From assembly GCA_046331245.1 (NCBI GenBank), contig JAXLRH010000005.1, forward strand, positions 62,001 through 126,000: 64,000 nucleotides of DNA, written 5' to 3'. Made by a program: the position numbers and the translations under genes. A model generated the notes under the pieces. That model ran no database searches. It saw only the letters and a program-made list of their open reading frames with translations, and was not told the DNA's origin. The DNA is from SSF14 sp046331245 (GTDB lineage: Bacteria > Actinomycetota > Acidimicrobiia > Acidimicrobiales > Microtrichaceae). Positions 8,208 through 16,461 of the stretch are shown here, piece after piece; the stretch's first letter is position 1; every line of letters begins with the position of its first letter.

Positions 8208-9111
8208 CGAAGTCGGCGGCGATCGTCGTGGCGTCGTCCTTGTCGATGTCGTAGCGCTTGTTGAGCGCCGTCACGTTGGCGGTCGTGAGCTTGGCCGACA
8301 CCTTGTCGAGCAGCGCCTTGTTGTCGGCGACCAGCGTCTTGTCGCCGACCGGCACGATGTTGTCGGCGTTGAAGATGCCCTTGTCGTCGGTGAGCACGAC
8401 CCACTTGTTGGCGGCGATGCCGGCGTCGGTGGAGAAGAGCACGGCCACGTCGATGTCGCCCTGCTTCAGCGCCGCCTTCGTGAGCGGGCCGCCGAGGTCG
8501 AGCGGCGTGAAGTTCGAGGTGAAGTCGAGGCCGTAGGTCTTCTTCAGCGCCGGGATGCATCCGGCGTTGGTCGGGCAGTCCTGCGGGCCGCCGAGCTTGA
8601 GGTCGGCGGTGAGGTCGGAGATCTTCTTCAGCTTCTTCGAGGACGACGTGTCGGCGGTGACGACCAGCGAGTTGGTGTCGACGGCCTTCGAGGGCGTGCC
8701 GGCGGCGAGGTTGATCTTCGCGAGCTGGGCGTCGAGCGCCTTGGCGGTTGCCGTGATGTCGGGGGAGGCCTCGCCGGCGTTGTCGTTGAGGTACTCGAGG
8801 CCCGATGCCGCGTACTCGGGCACGAGGTTGACGTCGCCGGACTTGAATGCGGCGTAGATGGCGGCACGGTCCTTGAAGGACTGGTAGCTCACCTTGAAGC
8901 CGTCGGCCTCGAGCACGTCGCCGTAGATGCGGGCGGCGATCTCGGACTCGCCGAAGGCCTGGTATGCGATCTTCACCTCGGTCTTCGACGAGCTGTCGGC
9001 GGAGGTGTCCGTGTCGTCCTTGCCGCAGGCCGAGAGCACGAGAGCGGCGGCGGCGAGCAGGACGACGGCGGTGGATCGGAGGTGACGGGAACGGGGGATC
9101 GGGCGGTTCAT
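8188..9111 (-). CDS. opuCC: Osmoprotectant (glycine betaine/choline-type) ABC substrate-binding lipoprotein
   Basis: A 307-residue lipoprotein. The signal peptide carries lipobox LSAC with Cys29, followed by an acidic/Ser linker. The mature part begins KIAYQAFGESEIAARIYGDVLEADG, which is the pattern of the OpuAC-like quaternary-amine binding family. The PEYAASGLEYL segment replaces the more usual PEYTGT. It captures compatible solutes outside the membrane for the importer encoded just upstream. AAGGAG stands 11 bases before ATG 9111. It is the last gene of a four-gene minus-strand operon (ATPase, permease, permease, binding protein). The symbol is by analogy and the ligand is not proven. Confidence 0.88.
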   Translation of the reverse strand: MNRPIPRSRHLRSTAVVLLAAAALVLSACGKDDTDTSADSSSKTEVKIAYQAFGESEIAARIYGDVLEADGFKVSYQSFKDRAAIYAAFKSGDVNLVPEYAASGLEYLNDNAGEASPDITATAKALDAQLAKINLAAGTPSKAVDTNSLVVTADTSSSKKLKKISDLTADLKLGGPQDCPTNAGCIPALKKTYGLDFTSNFTPLDLGGPLTKAALKQGDIDVAVLFSTDAGIAANKWVVLTDDKGIFNADNIVPVGDKTLVADNKALLDKVSAKLTTANVTALNKRYDIDKDDATTIAADFVKESGL

Positions 9112-9145
9112 GAGCGGGAGACTCCTTGGCAGTGAATTCCCGACC

Positions 9146-9805
9146 TTATCGCTCGGGATTTCGCCATCGCAACGACTTTCGGGTCAGGAGGCGGAGCGCG
9201 CCGTCCGCCGCGAGGGCCGTGGCGACGATGACGACGACCCCTCCGTAGAGCATCCCGTCGTCCTGGTTGGCACGCCCGACGGTGATGAACCGACCCAGCG
9301 TGTTGTAGCCCACGAAGGCTCCCAGGGTCGCCGTCGCGATGACCTGGCTGAACGCGACGCGGATGCCCGACATCAGGAGCGGCGTGGCGAGCGGGATCTC
9401 GGCGGAGCGGAGGATCTGTCCGGCGGTCATGCCCATGCCGCGGGCGGAGTCGATCACCGCGTCGTCGATCTCCGCCACCCCCACCAGCGCGCTGATGAAG
9501 AGCGGTGGAACGGCGAGCGCCACCATCGCGGTCCACGTCGGCACGAAGCCGATGCCGCCGCCCGCGGCCACCACGAACGCGAGCACGGCGAACGACGGCA
9601 CGGCGCGTGCGAGGTTGGCGATCGACACGGCCACGACCCGGCCGCGACGGAGGTGACCCAGGACGAGCCCGAGCGGGATGGCGAGCACGCCCGCCGCCGC
9701 CAGCGCCGTCACCGACACCCACAGGTGGGTGCCGAGGCGTGACGCGATGCCCTCGGGTCCACCCCAGTTGGCGCCGTCGGTGAGGAACTCGAGCGGCGAG
9801 CTCAC
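9146..9805 (-). CDS. opuCD: Osmoprotectant ABC transporter permease (second)
   Basis: A 219-residue BPD-type permease with about five or six membrane helices. The cytoplasmic EAA-like loop reads DSARGMGMTAGQILRSAEIPLATPLLMSG near residues 116-146 and contacts the ATPase. The GTG at 9805 overlaps the stop of the first permease in GTGA, showing coupling. Much longer frames covering this region are composites with upstream antisense-free shadows. It pairs with the 9802-10488 permease to form the heterodimeric channel of an OpuC/YehW-like importer. 34 bases separate it from the binding-protein gene. Confidence 0.9.
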   Translation of the reverse strand: MSSPLEFLTDGANWGGPEGIASRLGTHLWVSVTALAAAGVLAIPLGLVLGHLRRGRVVAVSIANLARAVPSFAVLAFVVAAGGGIGFVPTWTAMVALAVPPLFISALVGVAEIDDAVIDSARGMGMTAGQILRSAEIPLATPLLMSGIRVAFSQVIATATLGAFVGYNTLGRFITVGRANQDDGMLYGGVVVIVATALAADGALRLLTRKSLRWRNPER

Positions 9806-10488
9806 GTCGTCGCCTTCCGGACGCTCCGTTGCCAGGGACTCACCAGTGCGCCCACCCCCACCAGCAACGCGTCCACCACCAGCGCGAGCGCGATCGACGC
9901 CACCACCCCCACCACGATCAGCGTCGGAAAGTCGCGCGTGAGGCCGTCGTCGATGAGGTTGCCGAAACCACCGAGGCCGAACAGCCCACCCACGGTGACC
10001 AGGCCGATGATCGTCACCGCCGTCACCCGGAGTCCGGCGACGATCGACGGCAGCGCGAGGGGCAGCTCCACGAGCACCAGTCGTTGGCGTCGTGTCATCC
10101 CCATCGCGTCGGCGGCGTCGAGCGTGGCCCGGTCGACCTCGTCGAACGCCACGATGAGGAACGGGGTGAGCACCACCAGGCTGTAGGTGGTGAGCGCGAC
10201 GGCCGGCACCGAGAGCCCGGTGCCGAGCCACGGGATGAGCGCGGCGAACAGGGCGACCGAGGGGATCGTGTAGAGGACGGTCGTGAGCGTGGTGATGGGG
10301 GTGCTCGTCCACCGCCACCGACGCGAGATGGCCGCCAGCGCCGAGGCGATGACGAGGCCGGCGAAGAAGGCGATGGCCGTGAGGAGCGCGTGCTGGCCGG
10401 TGCGCTGCAGCAGCTCGTCCACGTGGCTGCCGAGCCAGTCCCAACGGATCAGCGGCTCGTCGGGCACCTGTGCGGCGACGGCGATCAT
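9802..10488 (-). CDS. opuCB: Osmoprotectant ABC transporter permease (first)
   Basis: A 228-residue BPD-type permease. Several membrane helices are evident, and the EAA-like loop is DAADAMGMTRRQRLVLVELPLALPSI near residues 124-149. The GGLFGLGGFGNLIDDGL segment that follows is typical of OpuCB/ProW-like proteins. The ATG at 10488 overlaps the ATPase stop by 4 bases (ATGA), and its own stop overlaps the next permease. It imports compatible solutes with the neighbouring ATPase, second permease and lipoprotein. The operon probably responds to osmotic stress, but no operator could be recognised. Confidence 0.9.
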   Translation of the reverse strand: MIAVAAQVPDEPLIRWDWLGSHVDELLQRTGQHALLTAIAFFAGLVIASALAAISRRWRWTSTPITTLTTVLYTIPSVALFAALIPWLGTGLSVPAVALTTYSLVVLTPFLIVAFDEVDRATLDAADAMGMTRRQRLVLVELPLALPSIVAGLRVTAVTIIGLVTVGGLFGLGGFGNLIDDGLTRDFPTLIVVGVVASIALALVVDALLVGVGALVSPWQRSVRKATT

Positions 10489-11477
10489 GCCCGCAGCAGC
10501 CCCGACAACCGGTCGAGGGTGATCGATCCGAGCAGCGGGCCGTCCTCGCCGGACCGGACGGCCACGGTGTGCACACCCGCCGCGAGCATCTCGTCCACCG
10601 CGTTGCGGCCGGTGAGCGAGCCGTCGAGCACGATGGCGGCGCCGTCACGCGTCGCGGCCGTGAGCGCGTCGTCGGCCGGAGTGAGCGGCAGGTCGGCGAG
10701 ACGGCGGAGGGCGAGCCGGCGCAGCTGGCGGTCGGCGCCGAGGAACGACTCCACGAACTCGTCGGCGGGCGAGGCCATGAGCCGGTCGGGGGTGTCGTAC
10801 TGCGCGAGGCGCCCGCCGTTCGCGAAGACGGCAACACGATCGCCGAGCCGAACCGCCTCGTCGATGTCGTGGGTGACGAGCACGATCGTCGTGCCCACCC
10901 GATGGTGGAGGTCGAGCAGCTCGTCCTGGAGATGTGCGCGCACGACGGGGTCGACGGCGCTGTAGGGCTCGTCCATGAGGAGGACGGCCGGCCGCGCCGC
11001 CAGCGCACGGGCTACGCCGACGCGCTGCTGTTGGCCGCCGCTCAGGGCCGCCGGGTGCCGGGCGAGGATGGAGCGGTCGAGGCCCACGAGGTCGGCGAGC
11101 TCCTCGACCCGTTCGCCGATGTCGGCCTTCGACCAGCCGAGGAGTTTCGGCACCGTCGCGATGTTCTGCGCGACGGTGCGGTGCGGGAACAGCCCCACCT
11201 GCTGGATCACGTACCCGATGTCGCGGCGGAGCGTCTCGAGGGGCACCGACTGCACGTCACGGCCGGCGACCATGACCGTGCCGCTCGTGGGCTCGATCAG
11301 GCGGTTGATGAGGCGCAGCGAGGTGGTCTTCCCGCAGCCCGACGGACCGACGAACGTGACGAGCTCGCCGTCGTCGATCGCCAGGTCGAGGTGCCCGATC
11401 GCCGCCTCGCCCTCGCTGCCGAAGCGCTTGCTGACGCCGACGAACTCGATGGCCGGCGTGCTGTCGGGGGTCGACAT
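10485..11477 (-). CDS. opuCA: Osmoprotectant ABC transporter ATP-binding protein
   Basis: A 330-residue ATPase. Walker A GPSGCGKTT is near residue 44, the Q-loop is YVIQQVGLFPH, the signature is LSGGQQQR, Walker B is VLLMDEPYSAVDP, and the switch His is in VTHDIDEA. This matches the OpuCA/ProV group, whose D-loop has SALD or SAVD. The C-terminal 80 residues (LPLTPADDALTAATRDG onward) look like one divergent CBS-type region, which in the family senses ionic strength. The ATG at 11477 is the first good start with the MSTPDSTP N-terminus. It is the first gene of the importer operon, 23 bases after the methyltransferase stop. Confidence 0.92.
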   Translation of the reverse strand: MSTPDSTPAIEFVGVSKRFGSEGEAAIGHLDLAIDDGELVTFVGPSGCGKTTSLRLINRLIEPTSGTVMVAGRDVQSVPLETLRRDIGYVIQQVGLFPHRTVAQNIATVPKLLGWSKADIGERVEELADLVGLDRSILARHPAALSGGQQQRVGVARALAARPAVLLMDEPYSAVDPVVRAHLQDELLDLHHRVGTTIVLVTHDIDEAVRLGDRVAVFANGGRLAQYDTPDRLMASPADEFVESFLGADRQLRRLALRRLADLPLTPADDALTAATRDGAAIVLDGSLTGRNAVDEMLAAGVHTVAVRSGEDGPLLGSITLDRLSGLLRA

Positions 11478-11500
11478 CGTCGCCACGCTACTCGGCCCCG

Positions 11501-12451
11501 CTACTGCGACTCGCTGTCGCGTGCTGCGAGCCGGCGTGCCAACTCGGGAACGGCGTCGGTGAGCAGCTCTCCGTTCGGCGTGAGGGCGAGCTGCTCCACG
11601 CACACGCGACTCGCGACGTCGAGGTCGCCGAACAGCGAGTACAGGTGGACCTTCGCGCCACGGATGTGCCCGTGGTCGGCCGGCCCGATGATGCCGACGG
11701 CCCACTCGAACGCCTCGTCGATCTCCGCGTCGGTGTAGTCGGAGAACCCGTCCGGCTCGACGGCCTCCTGCGGGAGGTGGTCCCTCAGGCGGAAGACCAT
11801 CGAGCCGCTGTTCGGCACGCGGTACACCGGCTCGAACGCGTCGCGATGGCGGGCGTGCCACAGGTGGATCCACGGCGTGCAGCTGTGCACGAAGTCCTGC
11901 TCGACGACGATCGCGCCGGGGCGGAGCGCCCGGTGGAACGTCGCCTTCACGTGGTTCCAGATGTCCCAGGTCTTCGCGACGTCGTCGAACAGGAACCCGA
12001 TCGGCGCCTCGGCAGGCCACGTCTCGTCGGTGATGTCGCCTTCGTGGACGATCACCCGTTCCCGCCGGTCGCCGAGCCGTTCCAGGAACCGGGGGAGGAA
12101 CGTGTCCGTGTCGTCGTGGAAGAGGTCGTAGCAGTGCACCTCGGTCGCGGACGCCGTGGGGTTGCGTCGGAGGCCGTCGAGGATGGCGAGGGTCGATGCT
12201 CCCATCCCCGTCCCGAGCTCCACCACGGCGCCGTCGCCGTCGAAGTCGCGGGCGAGGTGACGCGTGAACCACGCGCGTTCCCACGGGCTGACCATGTCGG
12301 TGTCGACCATCGGGTCCGTGAACCACGAGGGGGGCACCCACCGCGCCAGCGTGCCTGCCGGCCGCATCTCGTGACGGAACCACCGAACCCGCAACCGCAG
12401 CAGGCTCGCCCGTGCGAACAGTCCTGCGCTCGACGCGGTGTCGGTGCTCAT
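11501..12451 (-). CDS. Class I SAM-dependent methyltransferase
   Basis: A 316-residue protein with a Rossmann-type methyltransferase core. Motif I is VVELGTGMGASTLAIL (about residues 74-89), followed by an acidic post-I strand (HCYDLF) and a region VHEGDITDETWP. The pattern resembles small-molecule O-methyltransferases of the TylF/cephalosporin-hydroxylase-associated type, but the substrate is unknown. ATG 12451 is chosen because the frame upstream of it crosses an intergenic hairpin. It is downstream of the RND exporter on the same strand, but the hairpin at 12509-12523 separates the two. It may instead lead the osmoprotectant operon, 23 bases ahead of it. Confidence 0.8.
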   Translation of the reverse strand: MSTDTASSAGLFARASLLRLRVRWFRHEMRPAGTLARWVPPSWFTDPMVDTDMVSPWERAWFTRHLARDFDGDGAVVELGTGMGASTLAILDGLRRNPTASATEVHCYDLFHDDTDTFLPRFLERLGDRRERVIVHEGDITDETWPAEAPIGFLFDDVAKTWDIWNHVKATFHRALRPGAIVVEQDFVHSCTPWIHLWHARHRDAFEPVYRVPNSGSMVFRLRDHLPQEAVEPDGFSDYTDAEIDEAFEWAVGIIGPADHGHIRGAKVHLYSLFGDLDVASRVCVEQLALTPNGELLTDAVPELARRLAARDSESQ

Positions 12452-12508
12452 CCCGACGAACCTACCGGGCGCCACCGCGCGCGTTCCCCCCGTTCCGGCG
12501 TTGAATTT

Positions 12509-12523
12509 GGCCCCTCCGGGGCC
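12509..12523 (-). terminator. Short GC hairpin after the RND gene
   Basis: GGCCCC-TCC-GGGGCC, a perfect 6-pair stem with a 3-base loop. It begins about 20 bases after the RND stop codon on the minus strand and is flanked by A-rich triplets. It is plausible as a terminator that closes the KAS III/diiron/RND operon before the methyltransferase gene. Confidence 0.45.
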
Positions 12524-12542
12524 TTTCAGCCCGGCGATTCGG

Positions 12543-14867
12543 CTAGAGCGACCGACCCTCGCGGTCGGCTGCGGCGCCGGCGATCGCCAGGCCGGTGGTG
12601 CCGAACAGCAGGTCGGAGCCGAGCGCCAGTAGCAGCACGAGCGCACCGAGGAGGCCGAGCGTTCGATTGGTCGGGAACCCGGACACGCCGAGTGCGAGGA
12701 ACGACGCGACCAGCACCACCGACGACGACACCATCGCCCGCCGCACCGACACCAGGGCGTCGGCGAGCGCCTCTCGCGACGTGCGATAGCCCGGCCGCAG
12801 CTCGCGGAACCGGTTGAGCAGGTGCACCGTGTCGTCGGCCGCCAAGCCCATGGCGACGCAGAAGACCACGCCGGGCACGGGGTCGAGCACGTCGCGGGCC
12901 AGCGTGTAGAGCGCGAAGCCGACGGCCACCGGCGCGACGTTCGGGAGTAGGGCCACGATGGCGAGCGTGATGCTGCGGAACGCGATGCCGATGGCGAGCA
13001 CGATGAGGCCGATCGCGATGATCGTGGACATCACGAGCTCGCGGGTGAGGTCGTTCATCCCGGCGTAGGCGACGGGCGCCTCGCCGGTGACCTGCACGGC
13101 GATGCCGGTGCCGGCGAACAGCTCGGCGCCCTTCGCGTCGATCCGCTTCGCCATCGCGACGATCGCCGTCGAGCCGGTGTCCCGGTGGAAGGCGCGGAGG
13201 CGCGTGTGCCCGTAGTCGTCGGTGACGAGTCGACGGAGCTCGTTCGACCAGCCCTGCGCGCGGATCACGTCATAGAGGGGGCGCAGCCCGGTGGTGGCAT
13301 CCATCTCCGGCTGGCCCGGGCCGGCAGCGGCGTCGAGCACGGCGGGGAGGCCGACGGCGCGGATGTGTTCGTGGGTCCACAGCCAGGTGCTGAGCGCCGT
13401 GAGGCGATCGACGTTGTCGATGTCGGCGAACGCGCCCGGCTCGCCGAGCACGCTCACCTCGATGGGCACGATGCCCGACAGCTTCGAGTCGATGACGGCG
13501 TTGCCGACGCTGGTGGGCCGATCGGCGTTGAGCATGCCCGACAGCGAGTAGTCGTACCGCGCCGTCGTCGCGATGAGGACCGCGCCGCCCGCGAGCAGCA
13601 CGCCGACGAGCTGGACGGCACGCGCGGTGCCGGGACCGGTCGCGGTCCACGCGTACCTCGCCGTCCAGGTCTGCCATCGTGATTCCGGAGTGACGGCGGC
13701 GCCCCACTCGCGCTCGTACCGTTCGATCGGCCGGCTGTCGCGCAGCACGAGGAGCGCAGGGATCGCGAGCGAGGTGGCCACGAAGCAGAACACCACCCCG
13801 CATGCCAGGTAGAAGCCGAACTCGTGGAGGATCTGCATCTTCGCCGTGGCCAGTGAGACGAACCCGATCGCGTTGGTGACCGTGCACACGACGGCGGCGC
13901 GGCTGATCCGCTCGAGCGTGATGCGGGCGGCGTCGGCGGCGGTCGCGCCCAGGGCCCGCTCGCGGTAGTAGCGGTGGAGGAGGTGCGTGGCAGTGGCCAC
14001 CACCACGCCCATGAGCAGCACGGGGAAGATGATCGTGATCTGGTTGATGTCGTCGCCGGCGAGGCCGATGACGCCGGCGGTGCACACCGTCGACACGGTG
14101 ATCGCGACCATCGGCGCGATCACCGCGATCGGCCGGCGGAAGAACCACCAGAGCAGCGCGCCCATCATCAGCGTCGCCAGGGGGAAGAGCTTCAACAGGT
14201 CGCCCTGCATCTCGCTGATCGCGGCGATGCGGGTGAACGCGACCCCGGCGTAGTGCACGGTGAGCCCGCCGGGGTGCTTCGCGAGCACCGCGTCGATGCG
14301 GGAGCGGAAGTCGTCGGCCGGGCCGGTGACCTTCTCGTAGGAGTCGTACTTCGCGGCGAGGTTGGCGACGACGAGCGCGGTACGTCCGTCGCGCGAGATC
14401 ACGTTGGCCGCGCCCAGCTCGCTAGTGGCGGCGAGCTTCACGCGCTCGGCGAGTGGGAGGGCGGCGGTGGCGTCGCCGAACGCCGGGCCGACCGCGGTGG
14501 TCACGGTGTCGCCGGTCGTCACGTGCCGCACGACGTCGAGGGTGGTCACGCTGTCGACGTGGTCGACCTCGGGCATCCTCGATGCGGCCGTCGTCATGGC
14601 GGCAACGGCTGCGTAGCCCGCCTCGGTCGGCTCCTCCATCTCGATCACGGCGATGAGCAGGCCGTCGTCCGCCCCGAACGTCGTGCGGTACTGCTCGCGG
14701 AACCGGGCGTCGGCGGAGCTCGTGCTGAAGAGCCCGGCGAAGTTGTTGTCGAGGCGCACGTCTCGTGCGCTCACGCCCATCACGAGCGTCAGGAGCGCCA
14801 CGGCGCCGAGCGCCTGCCAGGGTCTCGACGACACCCACCGGGCCAGCGCCGGCAGCGGGCTGCGCAT
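12543..14867 (-). CDS. RND superfamily (MMPL/HAE3-type) exporter
   Basis: A 774-residue membrane transporter. There is one helix near the N-terminus, a large extracytoplasmic loop, a five-helix bundle around residues 230-440, and a second loop and bundle at the C-terminus. The conserved helix motifs MGVVVATATHLLHRYYRER and MGLAADDTVHLLNRFREL are duplicated versions of the proton-relay region of this family. This architecture matches MMPL and hopanoid/lipid-type RND exporters rather than the 1000-residue drug pumps. ATG 14867 overlaps the previous stop as TGATG. It is the last gene of the KAS III cassette, suggesting export of its product, probably a lipid (inference). Confidence 0.9.
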   Translation of the reverse strand: MRSPLPALARWVSSRPWQALGAVALLTLVMGVSARDVRLDNNFAGLFSTSSADARFREQYRTTFGADDGLLIAVIEMEEPTEAGYAAVAAMTTAASRMPEVDHVDSVTTLDVVRHVTTGDTVTTAVGPAFGDATAALPLAERVKLAATSELGAANVISRDGRTALVVANLAAKYDSYEKVTGPADDFRSRIDAVLAKHPGGLTVHYAGVAFTRIAAISEMQGDLLKLFPLATLMMGALLWWFFRRPIAVIAPMVAITVSTVCTAGVIGLAGDDINQITIIFPVLLMGVVVATATHLLHRYYRERALGATAADAARITLERISRAAVVCTVTNAIGFVSLATAKMQILHEFGFYLACGVVFCFVATSLAIPALLVLRDSRPIERYEREWGAAVTPESRWQTWTARYAWTATGPGTARAVQLVGVLLAGGAVLIATTARYDYSLSGMLNADRPTSVGNAVIDSKLSGIVPIEVSVLGEPGAFADIDNVDRLTALSTWLWTHEHIRAVGLPAVLDAAAGPGQPEMDATTGLRPLYDVIRAQGWSNELRRLVTDDYGHTRLRAFHRDTGSTAIVAMAKRIDAKGAELFAGTGIAVQVTGEAPVAYAGMNDLTRELVMSTIIAIGLIVLAIGIAFRSITLAIVALLPNVAPVAVGFALYTLARDVLDPVPGVVFCVAMGLAADDTVHLLNRFRELRPGYRTSREALADALVSVRRAMVSSSVVLVASFLALGVSGFPTNRTLGLLGALVLLLALGSDLLFGTTGLAIAGAAADREGRSL

Positions 14868-15760
14868 CAGCTCGCGGCGGGGAGCGAGGTGGCCATGGAC
14901 GTGAGCCGGGTGTGCGCGAACTCGTGGACCATGAAGTGCCACAGCAGATCACGGGCGACGTCACCGGTGGTGCCGAGCCAGTGGGGGAACTGCACCGGCG
15001 TCCACGTGCGGAAGGTCGGGTCGCCCGTGAGCGACGCGATGGCCGCCATCAGCGACTCGTCGAGCTGGAAGCTGTTGATCGCCCGCTCGGCAGTGGCGAA
15101 GTCCATGAACCACGCGAGCACGAGGCACATGAGCGACATCGACGACTGCACGTCGAGGTTGATCCACCGCCGACGTCCGGGCTGCACGTCGATGGGCGGG
15201 ATCGTGAGCATCGAGAAGTCGAGCTCGCCGACGGGGCGGGTGGAGAGGTCGGCGTCGGTGGCCTCGCCGAGGTCGATCACGAGGTTGAAGATGTTGACGT
15301 CGTGCAGCACCACCGCGTTCATGCCGTCGTGGTCGCCGAGCTCGTCGGGGGAGGTGGGGAGCAGGTCCACCTCGGCCACCGCGTCGGAACCGCTGTTGCG
15401 GGCGACGAAGTTCACCAGCTGGGTCTCGACGATGAAGTGGCGGATCAGCATCTCGGCCGTCTCAGGCGAGCACAGGCGGACGAGCAGGGGAGCGGTGACG
15501 GCCGAGAGCCCGTCGGGCGAGCCGACCTTCCGCAGGCCGGGCAGTCGCTTGACCGCGAGGAGGAAGGTCACCAGCGCCTGGCACACCGGCCGCAGGATTG
15601 GCGCGACGAAGTGTCGCGAGGGGCGCCGCAGGTTGCGCACCTGCACGACGCGGCTGTCGTCGGGCACGCCGAGGGTCGGGTCGAGCGCGATCGACTCCCA
15701 CAGCGTCGGGTTGCGACGGTCGCGGGGCCCGAGCCCGAGCTGGTCGCGGATCGCGGTCAC
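14867..15760 (-). CDS. Unknown protein coupled to the diiron protein and the RND exporter
   Basis: A 297-residue protein of unrecognised family. The N-terminal third contains basic and hydrophobic stretches (SRHFVAPILRPVCQALVTFLLAVKRLP). The middle has ETAEMLIRHFIVETQLVNFVARNSG, and later parts contain DVNIFNLVIDLGEATDADL, a WINLDVQSSMSLMCLVLAWFMDF helix and a C-terminal HFMVHEFAHTRL. The HExxH-like arrangement is not exact (HEFAH lacks the second Glu-His spacing of a metalloprotease only by context, since HEFAH itself fits HExxH). Metal binding is therefore possible but unproven. The GTG at 15760 overlaps the diiron-protein stop (GTGA). Strict coupling on both sides suggests an obligate partner. 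Confidence 0.72.
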   Translation of the reverse strand: MTAIRDQLGLGPRDRRNPTLWESIALDPTLGVPDDSRVVQVRNLRRPSRHFVAPILRPVCQALVTFLLAVKRLPGLRKVGSPDGLSAVTAPLLVRLCSPETAEMLIRHFIVETQLVNFVARNSGSDAVAEVDLLPTSPDELGDHDGMNAVVLHDVNIFNLVIDLGEATDADLSTRPVGELDFSMLTIPPIDVQPGRRRWINLDVQSSMSLMCLVLAWFMDFATAERAINSFQLDESLMAAIASLTGDPTFRTWTPVQFPHWLGTTGDVARDLLWHFMVHEFAHTRLTSMATSLPAAS

Positions 15761-16461
15761 AGGTTGCCGATCTCCTCGAGCTGCAACGCGTAGAGCCGTG
15801 CCACCACCTTCGCGGTGCGCACGAGCCGCTTGGCGAGCGGCAGGTCGATGAGCGGATGGCTGAGGATCATGCGGAGCTTGTCGTAGTGCGCGTCGTCGTT
15901 GGCGCCGTGGTAGGCGAGGAACGACACCTGGTCGTCGGTGAGGGCCAGCACCTCCTTCAGGCGCTCCGCCCAGTGACCGGCCTTCGCCGAGCCGAGCCCC
16001 TCGATGACGAACATCGCGCCGAACAGGTCGAGCGGGTCGGGCTGCGACGCCTGGTGGAACATGAACGCGCTGAACGCCTCGGAGCCGATGTTCTTCGGCT
16101 GCCGCAGCATCACGTCGAGGTCGCCGCCCACCGACACGTAGTTCTGCTCGAGCATCTGGTAGTCGGTGTGCTCCTCCGCGGCGTGGCGGATGAGCAGCGA
16201 CCGGACGGGGAACAGCTCGATCGACATCGACGACGCGGCCAGAGCGATCCACCGACCGCCCTCGATGACCTGCTGACGCAGGTTCAGCAGGAGCTCGCGG
16301 TAGTCGTCGAGGGTCACGGTGCCGTCCTCGACACGACGGATCAGGGGCACCTCGTCGAGGCGCTTCTCGAAGTCCGACCACACGAGCTCGAGCTCGTTGG
16401 CGAGGTACTGCGTGACCTCGCTGCCGCCCGCGCCGAAGTCGGGACCGAGCGGCGAGCTCAT
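15757..16461 (-). CDS. Haem-oxygenase-like diiron/iron-containing redox enzyme
   Basis: A 234-residue all-helical protein of the haem-oxygenase-like diiron oxidase/TenA fold. Candidate metal ligands fall on the expected helices: E67 (VIEGGRW), E97/H98 in AAEEHTDYQ, E154 in FVIEGLGSA, and H185, D189/D190 and H192 in YHGANDDAHYD. In this superfamily such sites activate oxygen, as in UndA (fatty acid to terminal alkene) or in N-oxygenases. The ATG at 16461 overlaps the KAS III stop (ATGA). Being coupled to a ketosynthase suggests that it acts on a fatty acyl or beta-keto product. The reaction is unknown, and a cofactor-free TenA-like protein is the alternative. Confidence 0.8.
   Translation of the reverse strand: MSSPLGPDFGAGGSEVTQYLANELELVWSDFEKRLDEVPLIRRVEDGTVTLDDYRELLLNLRQQVIEGGRWIALAASSMSIELFPVRSLLIRHAAEEHTDYQMLEQNYVSVGGDLDVMLRQPKNIGSEAFSAFMFHQASQPDPLDLFGAMFVIEGLGSAKAGHWAERLKEVLALTDDQVSFLAYHGANDDAHYDKLRMILSHPLIDLPLAKRLVRTAKVVARLYALQLEEIGNL

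Noticed and set aside
13974..15851. A 625-codon plus-strand open frame opposite the RND and unknown genes
   Set aside because: The opposing minus-strand genes show conserved helices and coupled overlaps, while this frame has only His/Arg/Gly-rich filler.
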